A stretch of 64,000 nucleotides of DNA, from positions 1-64,000 of the forward strand of contig NZ_BAABWQ010000003.1 in NCBI RefSeq assembly GCF_040370365.1. Reading direction: 5' to 3'. Below are positions 27,014 through 35,475 of this stretch, piece after piece. This DNA is from Shimia sp040370365. Lineage in GTDB: Bacteria > Pseudomonadota > Alphaproteobacteria > Rhodobacterales > Rhodobacteraceae. The notes under the pieces were generated by a model that had not been told where the DNA came from, did no database searches, and saw nothing but the letters and a program-made list of their open reading frames with translations. Position numbers and translations under genes: made by a program. The first letter of the stretch is position 1, and each line of letters starts with the position of its first letter.

Positions 27014-27922
27014 CTAGGCGGGCTCCAAAGTGGCGCGAGCCTCATCCAACAAACGCTTGGCTTCTGATCCTTGCAGCTTGGCGATGTCGTCCTGATACTT
27101 GAGAACAGCACCCAGCGTGTCTGCAATCACCTCAGGACTTAGGGTAAGCACGTCTAGCGCTAAAAGGCATTTGGCCCAGTCTATGGTTTCCGCAACACCA
27201 GGTTTCTTGAACAGATCTTCTGTACGCAACCGTTGGACAAACGCCACAACTTCGCGGCTCAGATTTGCAGCAACCTCTGGCGCGCGAGACTGCAAAATCG
27301 ACAGTTCGCGCTGGAAATCAGGATACTCAACCCAGTGATATAGGCAACGTCTCTTAAGAGCGTCGTGTACTTCACGTGTGCGGTTGGAAGTAACAATCAC
27401 AATAGGTGGCTCAGGCGCTTTGATCGTGCCAATTTCGGGAATAGTGACTTGAAAATCGCTTAACGCTTCGAGCAAGAAAGCCTCAAAGGGTTCGTCGGTC
27501 CGATCAAGTTCATCGATCAACAGTACCGGGGATCCGGCAGGATCTGGCCGCATCGCTTTGAGTAGAGGGCGCTCCACCAAATAGTCCGGTCCGAACAGTT
27601 CCTCTTGCAGAGCACTACGGTCCGCGCTGCCAGTGGCCTCTGCGGTGCGTATTGCCACCATCTGTGCCGCGAAATTCCACTCGTATACGGCACTTGAGGC
27701 ATCAAGGCCTTCATAACATTGCAACCGTATCAGACTGCGGCCCAAAGCAGCAGAAAGCGCCTTGGCGATTTCGGTCTTGCCTACGCCAGCTTCGCCTTCC
27801 AGAAAAATCGGCCGCCCAAGTTTCAGCGCCAAAAACACCACTGTCGCTAGTGGTCGGCCGCAAACATAACCTTCAGCCGCCAAAAGAGATTGAACCTCAT
27901 CTATGCTTGCAATGGTGTCCAT
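27014..27922 (-). CDS. coxD: CoxD-like MoxR-family AAA+ ATPase
   Basis: 302-residue AAA+ chaperone of the MoxR class. Walker A is GEAGVGKTE, Walker B LLIDELDR, sensor 1 IVTSNRTRE, and the family landmark YEGLDASSAVYEWN is present. MoxR ATPases work with VWA proteins, here the CoxE encoded next, in metallocentre assembly. It is the first gene of the minus-strand cox block and shares a 205-base divergent promoter region with the gene of unknown function on the other side. Confidence 0.92.
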   Translation of the reverse strand: MDTIASIDEVQSLLAAEGYVCGRPLATVVFLALKLGRPIFLEGEAGVGKTEIAKALSAALGRSLIRLQCYEGLDASSAVYEWNFAAQMVAIRTAEATGSADRSALQEELFGPDYLVERPLLKAMRPDPAGSPVLLIDELDRTDEPFEAFLLEALSDFQVTIPEIGTIKAPEPPIVIVTSNRTREVHDALKRRCLYHWVEYPDFQRELSILQSRAPEVAANLSREVVAFVQRLRTEDLFKKPGVAETIDWAKCLLALDVLTLSPEVIADTLGAVLKYQDDIAKLQGSEAKRLLDEARATLEPA

Positions 27923-28127
27923 GAGGCCTCGCTGATGACATGGCTAGGGTTTGGGTCTGTCCAAGCTGCACAGCAGGTTCGTTCTCGTCAACCTCTCGGA
28001 GACGGGACAAAAGTTGTAGAAAATCTTGCAGACCTCCCAACTTTCGCCGCAAATAGAAATTAGCTCGTTGCATAACAAAAACGTATCGGGCCATTTCGAT
28101 TGGCCCGTCGGGGCGTAAGGAAAGAAG

Positions 28128-29072
28128 ATGCACGATTCTCCCAACGGGTTTGACACTCCGATGCTGGGTTTGCCTAAAGCTGCCTGGCTTTCCAAACTGA
28201 AACATGTGGCGGAACACCACGGCGCCTTCCAACCGTTGGGCGATCGACATTGGGCCAGCTTGATACAAGACAAACCGGTCTTATTGGTGACATTTGAAAC
28301 CGTCGACGAGATCCAGAAACGCGATGACACCGGCCAGCCTTTGGGCTGGGAATTGGTGCGCGAACTGGGATGGTCTCATCTTTGCATCCTGAGCGATGGA
28401 GAAACTTGGTTTCGTGATCCTGCCGTCTTTAGCTATTTTGATCAGCTGATCGAAGATGATTTCTTCGAAGAGTTTGAAGAGGTTGTATTTTATGGCGCGG
28501 GCTCAGGCGGCTATGCTGCGGCCGCGTTTTCCAGTGCAGCGCCGGATGCTCAAGTGGTTGTGGTGCAACCCCAAGCGACGCTTTCTCCGCGCCTTTCCAG
28601 TTGGGATCGACGGTTCCCCCAAGCACGCAAACTCAGCTTTGAAGGGCGCTACGGCTTCGCTCCAGATATGGCGACATCGGCGGATCGCACCTTTTTGGTC
28701 TATGATCCCAAACAGGATGAGGACGCCATGCATGCCGCTTTGTTCATGCGCGAAAACACAGTGATGCTGCCAACGCCACATTTGGGAGACACCATCGAGC
28801 GCGATCTGTTGGATATGCAGATTCTGTACCGTGTGTTGGTGAAAGCTGGTGCAGGCACTCTGAGCCGCACCGCCTTCTACAAGCTCTACCGCGCGCGGCG
28901 CAGCCATTCACCTTATCTCAATCGGTTGCTGGATGCGGTCAATCGCAAGCGGCGGCCGTTTGTGTCTGCTCTCTTGTGCGCCAACGTCGCCAGGCGCCTG
29001 CGTGAGCCAAGGTTCCTGCGGCATCTCAACGGTCTGGTTCAGGCCGCAGATCAAGGGCGTCTGGCCAGCTAA
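28128..29072 (+). CDS. Conserved protein of unknown function, hydrolase-like core
   Basis: 314 residues, no recognised catalytic family. A central segment VVFYGAGSGGYAAAAFSSAAP (about 123-143) resembles the nucleophile elbow (GxSxG) of alpha/beta hydrolases, flanked by VVVVQPQATLSPR and ADRTFLVYDPKQDEDAM, consistent with alternating strands and helices. The last 70 residues are basic and helical. I recall similar roseobacter proteins being labelled phosphoadenosine phosphosulfate reductase, but no CC/CxxC pair, PP-loop or ECGxH motif is present. It is divergent from coxD and ends 71 bases before pyrC. Confidence 0.75.
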   Translation: MHDSPNGFDTPMLGLPKAAWLSKLKHVAEHHGAFQPLGDRHWASLIQDKPVLLVTFETVDEIQKRDDTGQPLGWELVRELGWSHLCILSDGETWFRDPAVFSYFDQLIEDDFFEEFEEVVFYGAGSGGYAAAAFSSAAPDAQVVVVQPQATLSPRLSSWDRRFPQARKLSFEGRYGFAPDMATSADRTFLVYDPKQDEDAMHAALFMRENTVMLPTPHLGDTIERDLLDMQILYRVLVKAGAGTLSRTAFYKLYRARRSHSPYLNRLLDAVNRKRRPFVSALLCANVARRLREPRFLRHLNGLVQAADQGRLAS

Positions 29073-29143
29073 ATTTGGCCAATTTGGCCCACAATTCCAT
29101 TCAAAGACTAGCCAGCCCACCGTGCTTTGTGTAAGCCGCATTT

Positions 29144-30187
29144 ATGACCCAAAGCCTGACAATTGCCCGCCCTGATGACTGGCACCTGCACCTGCGTGAT
29201 GGCGCGATGTTGCAAGCCGTCCTGCCTGAAACCGCCCGCCATTTTGGCCGCGCGATCATTATGCCAAACTTGGTGCCCCCGGTGATTTCCGGTGCGCAGG
29301 CGGTGGCATATAAAGACCGCATCATGGCGGCTTTGCCCGAGGGCATGTCATTTGAGCCTTTGATGACGCTCTACCTCACGGAGGAAAGCGATCCGGAAGA
29401 CATCGCCGCCGCGCACGCCACGGGTCTCATCAAAGCGGTGAAGCTCTACCCCGCAGGCGCAACAACAAACTCCGCAAGCGGCGTTGCAAACTTCAAAAAT
29501 GTGCGGGCCGCACTTGAAAAAATGGCTGAAATTGGCCTGCCGCTCTGTGTCCATGGCGAAGTCACCGACCATGACGTAGATATTTTTGATCGTGAGGCAG
29601 TGTTTATAGATCGCGTGTTAGACCCGATACGCAAATCCACTCCCGGGCTGCGAGTCATTATGGAACATATCACAACACAAGACGGTGTTGCCTATGTACA
29701 GGATAATGCGGACGGTTTGGGCGCAACGATTACCACGCATCATCTGATCATCAACCGTAACCACATTTTGGTGGGCGGGATCAAACCACACTATTACTGC
29801 TTGCCCGTCGCCAAACGAGAAGAACATCGTTTGGCGCTGCGCGCGGCAGCCACATCTGGTGATGCACGCTTCTTCCTTGGAACCGACAGCGCGCCACATC
29901 TGGATGGTGACAAAGAAAGCGCCTGCGGTTGCGCCGGCTGCTTTACAGCGACCAATACAATGCCGCTTCTTGCGCATGTTTTTGAAGAAGAAGGCGCACT
30001 TGACCACCTGGAAAGTTTTGCAAGCCGCAACGGGCCGGGGTTCTATGGTTTGCCAGTGAACCAAGACACACTCACTTTGGTTAAAAACCAGCAAGCCACG
30101 GCCTTTCCAGACAAAATCGAAAGCCCTCAAGGGCCTGTCACTGTCTTTTCCCCCGGCTACGACGTGTTCTGGACCGTCGCCGAGTAA
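29144..30187 (+). CDS. pyrC: Dihydroorotase (class II type)
   Basis: 347-residue zinc enzyme of pyrimidine synthesis that interconverts carbamoyl aspartate and dihydroorotate. The metal-binding HLHLRDG motif is near residue 14, the carbamylated-lysine strand reads KAVKLYPAGATTNS, and EHITTQDGVAYV and GTDSAPH carry later ligands. Length and motifs match the PyrC of E. coli rather than the longer PyrC/PyrX types. Followed after 27 bases by pyrE. Confidence 0.96.
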   Translation: MTQSLTIARPDDWHLHLRDGAMLQAVLPETARHFGRAIIMPNLVPPVISGAQAVAYKDRIMAALPEGMSFEPLMTLYLTEESDPEDIAAAHATGLIKAVKLYPAGATTNSASGVANFKNVRAALEKMAEIGLPLCVHGEVTDHDVDIFDREAVFIDRVLDPIRKSTPGLRVIMEHITTQDGVAYVQDNADGLGATITTHHLIINRNHILVGGIKPHYYCLPVAKREEHRLALRAAATSGDARFFLGTDSAPHLDGDKESACGCAGCFTATNTMPLLAHVFEEEGALDHLESFASRNGPGFYGLPVNQDTLTLVKNQQATAFPDKIESPQGPVTVFSPGYDVFWTVAE

Positions 30188-30214
30188 GTCCAACAGCTGT
30201 CAAAGGAAACGAAA

Positions 30215-30895
30215 ATGATCCCCACCGCCTTCCCGCCAAAAGAAGAAATCGCTCGCCTGACCGCTCGTATGCTGTTGGAAATTGGCGCGGTGAATTTCAA
30301 CACGGATGAACCCTACACACTGGCATCAGGCCTACCGAGCCCCAGCTATATCGACTGTCGTAAGCTGATTTCGTTTCCACGCATCCGCGCCACTTTGATG
30401 GATTTTATGACTGTCACAGTCATGCGCGACGCCGGGTTTGAAGCGTTTGACAATATCGCTGGTGGCGAGACCGCAGGCATTCCCTTTGCGGCCTTGGTGG
30501 CAGAGCGCATGGCATTGCCGATGACATATGTGCGCAAAAAACCCAAAGGCTATGGCAAGAATGCACGCATAGAAGGGGCGATGCGTGAAGGCGAGCGGGT
30601 GCTTCTGGTGGAGGATTTGACCACAGATGGCGGCTCTAAGCTGTCGTTTGTCGATGCGATCCGCGAGACTGGCGCGACCTGTGGCGACACAGCGGTGATC
30701 TTTTACTATGACATCTTCCCGGAAACCGAGAAGACACTGGGTGATCATGGCGTCGCACTTCACTATCTGTGTACATGGTGGGATGTGCTGGCCGAAGCAA
30801 AGACGCAGGGTCTGTTTTCTGAAAGCACGCTGACGGAGGTGGAGAGCTTTCTAAAAGATCCGCGCGCATGGCAAGAGTCCCGCAGTAACGGCTGA
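30215..30895 (+). CDS. pyrE: Orotate phosphoribosyltransferase
   Basis: 226-residue enzyme converting orotate and PRPP to orotidine 5'-phosphate. The PRPP-binding loop is VLLVEDLTTDGGSK, the flexible catalytic loop includes VRKKPKGYGKNARIEG, and the N-terminus has LASGLPSPSYIDCRKL. AAAGGAAACGAAA precedes the ATG. It forms an operon with pyrC, so two consecutive or near-consecutive pyrimidine steps are co-expressed. A hairpin follows the stop. Confidence 0.95.
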   Translation: MIPTAFPPKEEIARLTARMLLEIGAVNFNTDEPYTLASGLPSPSYIDCRKLISFPRIRATLMDFMTVTVMRDAGFEAFDNIAGGETAGIPFAALVAERMALPMTYVRKKPKGYGKNARIEGAMREGERVLLVEDLTTDGGSKLSFVDAIRETGATCGDTAVIFYYDIFPETEKTLGDHGVALHYLCTWWDVLAEAKTQGLFSESTLTEVESFLKDPRAWQESRSNG

Positions 30896-30924
30896 TTTCA
30901 GCGCAGTCATCGGACCTCCGCGGC

Positions 30925-30949
30925 AGCAAGAAATCGCGGATTTCTTGCT
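30925..30949 (+). terminator. Hairpin after pyrE
   Basis: AGCAAGAAATC and GATTTCTTGCT are a perfect 11-base inverted repeat around a GCG loop, 30 bases past the pyrE stop, followed by CTTTGCC. It probably ends the pyrCE transcript, though the T tract is short. Confidence 0.55.
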
Positions 30950-30964
30950 CTTTGCCACTAGATA

Positions 30965-31030
30965 TTGACCTGCCATACGAGAAGATGACACAATCAAGTA
31001 TGGCAGGAGTTATCCACAGACGATCCACAA
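30965..31030 (+). promoter_or_regulatory. dnaB upstream control region: inverted repeat and DnaA box
   Basis: CCTGCCATAC (30969-30978) and GTATGGCAGG (30998-31007) form a perfect 10-base inverted repeat with a 19-base spacer. A TTGACC -35-like element overlaps its left arm. Three bases after the right arm is TTATCCACA (31010-31018), a perfect match to the DnaA box TTATNCACA, and GATCCACAA follows. This suggests DnaA control of dnaB plus a second dimeric regulator. Confidence 0.55.
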
Positions 31031-31098
31031 AAACATACAATTTGCTCGTCCAAAACACGGTTGCTAGAACCGTCGCCACGGGGACTTTGGGGTAAGAC

Positions 31099-32586
31099 AT
31101 GAACGAAATTTCGAGCATCAATTCGAACGAAACGGAAGCAGCGAACGCCAATCCCGTGCCGCATTCCCTCGAAGCCGAACAGCAGCTTTTGGGCGCGATC
31201 CTGACCAACAACGACATTTTTGACAAAGTCGCGTCGATCATCACCTCAAAACACTTCTATGAGCCCGTGCACGCCCGCATCTATGAGATTGCTGCGGCAC
31301 GGATCGCCAAGAACAATCTGGCCTCCCCAGTCACGCTTAAAGCCTTTCTGGAAGATGATGCAGGTCTGATCGAACTTGGTGGCCCTGCCTATCTTGTGCG
31401 TCTGGCCGGAGCGGCAATTTCTTCTTTTGCCGCAGCGGATTACGCCCAAATGATCTACGACATGGCAATGCGCCGTGAGTTGATCGAACTTGGCAACAAC
31501 ATCGCAACCAAAGCCAAGAAGGCTGATGTAAAGCTAGAACCCAAAGAACAAATCGTTGAAGCTGAACAGGCGCTCTACAAACTGTCGGAGCAAGGCTCCG
31601 CTGAACGCGGTTATGTGAGCTTTCTGAAGGCTGTGACCGAGGCGGTGAACACCGCCAATGCAGCCTATCAACGCGAAGGTGGTTTGGCCGGAATTTCCAC
31701 CGGTTTGATCGACCTTGATAAGAAGCTTGGCGGACTGCATCCTTCGGACCTCTTGATCCTAGCTGGACGCCCTTCAATGGGCAAAACTTCGCTGGCAACA
31801 AACGTCGCGTTTAACGTGGCAAAGGCTTATAAAAAAGGCATAAAACCCGACGGTAGTGAGGGCGCTGTTGAAGGCGGCGTGGTGGCCTTTTGTAGTCTTG
31901 AGATGTCTGCCGAACAGCTGGCGGCGCGTATCCTTTCTGAAGCGGCGGAGATCCCGTCTGAACAGATCCGTAAGGGTGACATGACCGAGGAAGAATTCCG
32001 CCGGTTTGTGCAGGCGGCCAAAGACCTTGAGGCCTGCCCGCTGTTCATTGACGACACCCCTGCTCTGCCAATTGCGCAGCTGGCAGCACGGGCGCGGCGT
32101 TTGAAACGAACCCACGGGCTTGATCTGCTGATCATCGACTATTTGCAGCTGTGCCGTGGTACCGCCGACAACCGTGTGCAGGAGATTGGTGAAATCTCCA
32201 TGGGTATGAAAGCCATCGCAAAAGAGCTTAACATTCCGGTGATTGGCCTATCTCAGCTGTCACGTACTGTCGAAAGCCGCGACGATAAACGTCCACAACT
32301 CAGTGACTTGCGGGAATCTGGTTCGATTGAGCAAGATGCCGACGTGGTGATGTTTGTGTTCCGTGAAGAATACTATGTTGAGCGCGAAAAACCCTCTGAT
32401 GAGCGGCTGGACGAAATGGCAGCTTGGCAGGAGCGTATGGAACGGTTGCATGGCAAAGCTGAGGTGATCTTGGGCAAGCAGCGTCACGGCCCGATCGGCA
32501 CCGTGGAGCTCTCGTTTGAGGGGCAGTTCACACGGTTTGGCAACCTTATTCAACCTTGGCAGCAAGGTGGCGACGACGGTTACTAA
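31099..32586 (+). CDS. dnaB: Replicative DNA helicase DnaB
   Basis: 495-residue hexameric helicase of the replication fork. The N-terminal domain starts VPHSLEAEQQLLGAILTNND; the RecA-like motor has Walker A AGRPSMGKTSLA, the catalytic-Glu region FCSLEMSAEQLAARIL, Walker B LLIIDYLQL and the late DLRESGSIEQDADVVMF. No intein is present. GACTTTGGGGTAAGAC precedes the ATG. Stands as its own transcription unit with a DnaA box in front. Confidence 0.97.
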   Translation: MNEISSINSNETEAANANPVPHSLEAEQQLLGAILTNNDIFDKVASIITSKHFYEPVHARIYEIAAARIAKNNLASPVTLKAFLEDDAGLIELGGPAYLVRLAGAAISSFAAADYAQMIYDMAMRRELIELGNNIATKAKKADVKLEPKEQIVEAEQALYKLSEQGSAERGYVSFLKAVTEAVNTANAAYQREGGLAGISTGLIDLDKKLGGLHPSDLLILAGRPSMGKTSLATNVAFNVAKAYKKGIKPDGSEGAVEGGVVAFCSLEMSAEQLAARILSEAAEIPSEQIRKGDMTEEEFRRFVQAAKDLEACPLFIDDTPALPIAQLAARARRLKRTHGLDLLIIDYLQLCRGTADNRVQEIGEISMGMKAIAKELNIPVIGLSQLSRTVESRDDKRPQLSDLRESGSIEQDADVVMFVFREEYYVEREKPSDERLDEMAAWQERMERLHGKAEVILGKQRHGPIGTVELSFEGQFTRFGNLIQPWQQGGDDGY

Positions 32587-32790
32587 GCGCTCAGCGAATC
32601 GATGTGTTAACGGCTCTCGGAGGGCTTTTTGCGTCATCGGTATCGCGTCAGTATTGCGACTGTTTTGCGGAGGTGCCCAGCGCACAAGCGGACGCCAAAG
32701 CCTTTCGTGACAGCACCGTACGCTGCAACGGGGAGAATGGACGCTTCTTAGGCCTTGACCTTGCCCCGCCAGAGGTCAACAAACACCGTC

Positions 32791-33828
32791 ATGGCTACTG
32801 GAATTTTGACAATCGACCTCGACGCCCTGATCAGCAATTGGCGGGCTTTGAATGCACAAACAGACTGTGCCACTGCTGCTGTGGTAAAGGCTGACGGTTA
32901 CGGGCTTGGCGCGGACCGGGTTACGCGCGCCTTGATGCGTGCGGGGGTGACCCAGTTTTTTGTCGCCGCCGCCGAAGAAGGTGCCGCTCTGCGACAGTCC
33001 GTAGGTCCAGACCCTGAGATCAATATCTTTGGCGGCCACATGCGCGGTGATACAGATATGATCAGCGACATGGGCCTGACCCCGATGTTGAACTCGGTGG
33101 ATCAGATTGTACGCCATGTTGAGGCACTGCCAGCCCATCCATTTGGCGTTCAGCTGGACACAGGTATGAACCGACTCGGCCTTGAACCTGCAGAGTGGTC
33201 TGCGGTTCGGGATCTTGTGCTGCAACAAGGCCCAACTTTGCTGATGTCCCATCTGGCCTGTGCTGATGACCCGGAGCATCCGATGAACCCGCATCAGTTG
33301 GCTGAGTTCAAGGAGATGACCGACGGCCTGAACGTGCCGCGCTCTCTGTCTGCGACAGGCGGTATTCTTTTGGGCAGCGACTATCACTTCGATCTGACAC
33401 GCCCCGGCGTGGGGCTTTACGGCGGGATGCCGTTTGTGGATGCGAGCCCGGTGGTAAATCTGCGCATCCCAATCATTCAGGTGCGCGATGTGGCCGAGGG
33501 CGAAAGCGTTGGGTACGGCAACAGTTGGATCGCGACGCGCGACAGCAAAGTTGCCACCATCGCCGCCGGGTATGCTGACGGCATCCTTCGCGCCATGGGC
33601 GGCCGGGTGGATACGTTCTCTGGCGAAGATCGCTGCCCGATGATTGGCCGCATCTCCATGGATTTGATTGCCGTGGATGTGACCGATATGGCTGAGCCAC
33701 CCCGCGAAGTAGAATTGCTGGGACTGCACCAATCGGTGGACACCTTGGCGGACGCAGCCGGCACCATTGGCTATGAAATTCTAACGTCCATGGGGCAGCG
33801 CTATCAGCGCCGTTATAAATCAACATGA
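32791..33828 (+). CDS. alr: Alanine racemase
   Basis: 345-residue PLP enzyme making D-alanine for peptidoglycan. The PLP lysine lies in VVKADGYGLGA near residue 35, and the second catalytic base region reads VGYGNSWIATRDSKVATIAAGYADG; QLDTGMNRLGL is also conserved. The ATG at 32791 is preferred to an upstream TTG because family similarity begins at ILTIDLDALISNW. The 204 bases between dnaB and alr contain no convincing gene. The stop overlaps the next start (ATGA). Confidence 0.95.
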   Translation: MATGILTIDLDALISNWRALNAQTDCATAAVVKADGYGLGADRVTRALMRAGVTQFFVAAAEEGAALRQSVGPDPEINIFGGHMRGDTDMISDMGLTPMLNSVDQIVRHVEALPAHPFGVQLDTGMNRLGLEPAEWSAVRDLVLQQGPTLLMSHLACADDPEHPMNPHQLAEFKEMTDGLNVPRSLSATGGILLGSDYHFDLTRPGVGLYGGMPFVDASPVVNLRIPIIQVRDVAEGESVGYGNSWIATRDSKVATIAAGYADGILRAMGGRVDTFSGEDRCPMIGRISMDLIAVDVTDMAEPPREVELLGLHQSVDTLADAAGTIGYEILTSMGQRYQRRYKST

Positions 33829-34610
33829 CCGCCCTGCTTGCGCCGCTCAACGCCATTGGCCGCAACGTGTTGGCCCTGCTCAGCATGCTGGGCGACGTTG
33901 CTGTGTTTGTTTGGGGTGCAATCAGCCATATCTTTCGCCCACCGTTTTATGGTCGCGAGTTTCTAAGCGCACTGTTCAACATCGGCTGGCTGAGCTTGCC
34001 GGTGGTGGGCATGACCGCGATATTCACAGGTGGCGCGCTGGCGCTTCAGATTTATGACGGCTCGTCGCGCTTCTCTGTGGAAAGCGTGGTGCCGCAGATC
34101 GTGGCCATCGGCATGGTCCGCGAGCTGGGCCCGGTTCTGGTTGGTCTGATGGTCGCCGCGCGGGTCACCAGCTCCATTGCGGCAGAAATTGCCACGATGA
34201 AAGTCACCGAACAAATTGATGCATTGGTCACACTCTCGACCCATCCGATGAAATATCTCGCAGCCCCACGTGTGTTGGCAGCGGTTCTGGTGGTGCCTGC
34301 CTTGGTCGGCATCGGAGATATCATCGGCATCTATGGCGGCTTTTTGGTGGCCACCGAAAACCTTGGTTTCAATCCCGCCACCTATATTCGCAACACCGCC
34401 GACTTCCTGCAGCTCAACGACATTGTTTCCAGCCTTGCGAAAGGTGCTGTGTTTGGCGGGATTGCCGCTGTGATGGGCTGCTACTATGGCATGAATTCAG
34501 GGCGCGGTGCCCAGGGCGTGGGTCAAGCGACCAAAAGTTCCGTTCAAGCTGCCGCCGTGCTCATCTTGGCCGCTAACTTTCTCCTCACCAGCATGTTTTT
34601 CTCGTCATGA
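33825..34610 (+). CDS. mlaE: MlaE-family ABC transporter permease
   Basis: 261-residue inner-membrane permease of the lipid-transport (Mla) type with about 5-6 helices. Diagnostic segments are GMTAIFTGGALALQ, VRELGPVLVGLMVAARVTSS and MKVTEQIDALVTLSTHPMKYL. MlaE works with MlaF and an MCE-domain MlaD to move phospholipids between membranes. It overlaps both alr and the ATPase gene by ATGA. No mlaD, mlaC or mlaB is adjacent, so the MCE partner must be elsewhere. Confidence 0.93.
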   Translation: MTALLAPLNAIGRNVLALLSMLGDVAVFVWGAISHIFRPPFYGREFLSALFNIGWLSLPVVGMTAIFTGGALALQIYDGSSRFSVESVVPQIVAIGMVRELGPVLVGLMVAARVTSSIAAEIATMKVTEQIDALVTLSTHPMKYLAAPRVLAAVLVVPALVGIGDIIGIYGGFLVATENLGFNPATYIRNTADFLQLNDIVSSLAKGAVFGGIAAVMGCYYGMNSGRGAQGVGQATKSSVQAAAVLILAANFLLTSMFFSS

Positions 34611-35353
34611 TCCAGTTTGACAACGTCCATAAAAGCTTTGGCCCTAAACACGTGCTGCAAGGGGTGAATCTGGAGATCACCAAAGGCAGTTCGATGGTGA
34701 TCATTGGCGGCTCTGGCACCGGGAAGTCCGTGATGCTCAAATCGGTGCTGGGATTGATCACGCCGGACAGCGGGCAGATCACTGTGGGTGGGCAAAGCGC
34801 CACACAGGGCGACCGCGATGCGTTTCTGGCCCGGTTTGGTATGTTGTTTCAAGGTGGTGCGTTGTTTGACAGCATGGCAGTCTGGCAAAACGTGGCGTTT
34901 CGCCTGCTGCGCGGCCGCCTGAAACGTCCCAAAGACGAAGCCCGCGAGATCGCCATTGAAAAGTTGCGCCGTGTTGGATTGACCCCGGATGTCGCAGATT
35001 TGTTCCCGTCCGAGCTTTCAGGTGGCATGCAGAAACGTGTGGGACTTGCGCGCGCCATTGCGGCAGAGCCAGAAATCATCTTCTTTGACGAGCCGACCAC
35101 AGGCCTTGATCCGATTATGTCTGGCGTGATCAATGATTTGATCCGCGAGATTGTTGTGGAAATGGGTGCCACCGCGATGACCATCACCCACGACATGAGC
35201 TCAGTGCGCGCGATTGCTGATAACGTGGCCATGTTGCATGGTGGGGTGATCCAGTGGACTGGTCCTGTGGCGCAGATGGACGCAAGTGGGGATCCGTATT
35301 TGACCCAGTTCATCGCGGGGTCTGCTGATGGGCCGATAGAAGCGGTTCGGTGA
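34607..35353 (+). CDS. mlaF: MlaF-family ABC transporter ATP-binding protein
   Basis: 248-residue ATPase with Walker A GGSGTGKSVMLKS, signature LSGGMQKRVGLARA, Walker B IIFFDEPTTGLDP and the switch histidine in TITHDM. The LSGGMQKR form and the GMLFQGGALFDSM segment are typical of MlaF. Powers the MlaE permease encoded immediately upstream. Confidence 0.94.
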   Translation: MIQFDNVHKSFGPKHVLQGVNLEITKGSSMVIIGGSGTGKSVMLKSVLGLITPDSGQITVGGQSATQGDRDAFLARFGMLFQGGALFDSMAVWQNVAFRLLRGRLKRPKDEAREIAIEKLRRVGLTPDVADLFPSELSGGMQKRVGLARAIAAEPEIIFFDEPTTGLDPIMSGVINDLIREIVVEMGATAMTITHDMSSVRAIADNVAMLHGGVIQWTGPVAQMDASGDPYLTQFIAGSADGPIEAVR

Positions 35354-35475
35354 CACCGACCGTGACAGTTCGGCCTCAACTCCGTTTACAACATCCTCTA
35401 CTCTGAGCGCATTTACCTTTCCTTAGCATTTTGTTCGCACAATGTTCCTTGTGTATTGGTAATGAGTGTTTTGGT

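Noticed and set aside
13313..30949. Recurring CGCGATTTCT-like strings near 13320, 25717 and 30930
   Set aside because: The three copies differ in length and context and only the one at 30925 is a real perfect hairpin; too weak for a repeat family.
32587..32790. Possible small gene between dnaB and alr
   Set aside because: The only open frame runs on into alr in another frame and has no ribosome site or recognisable motif.
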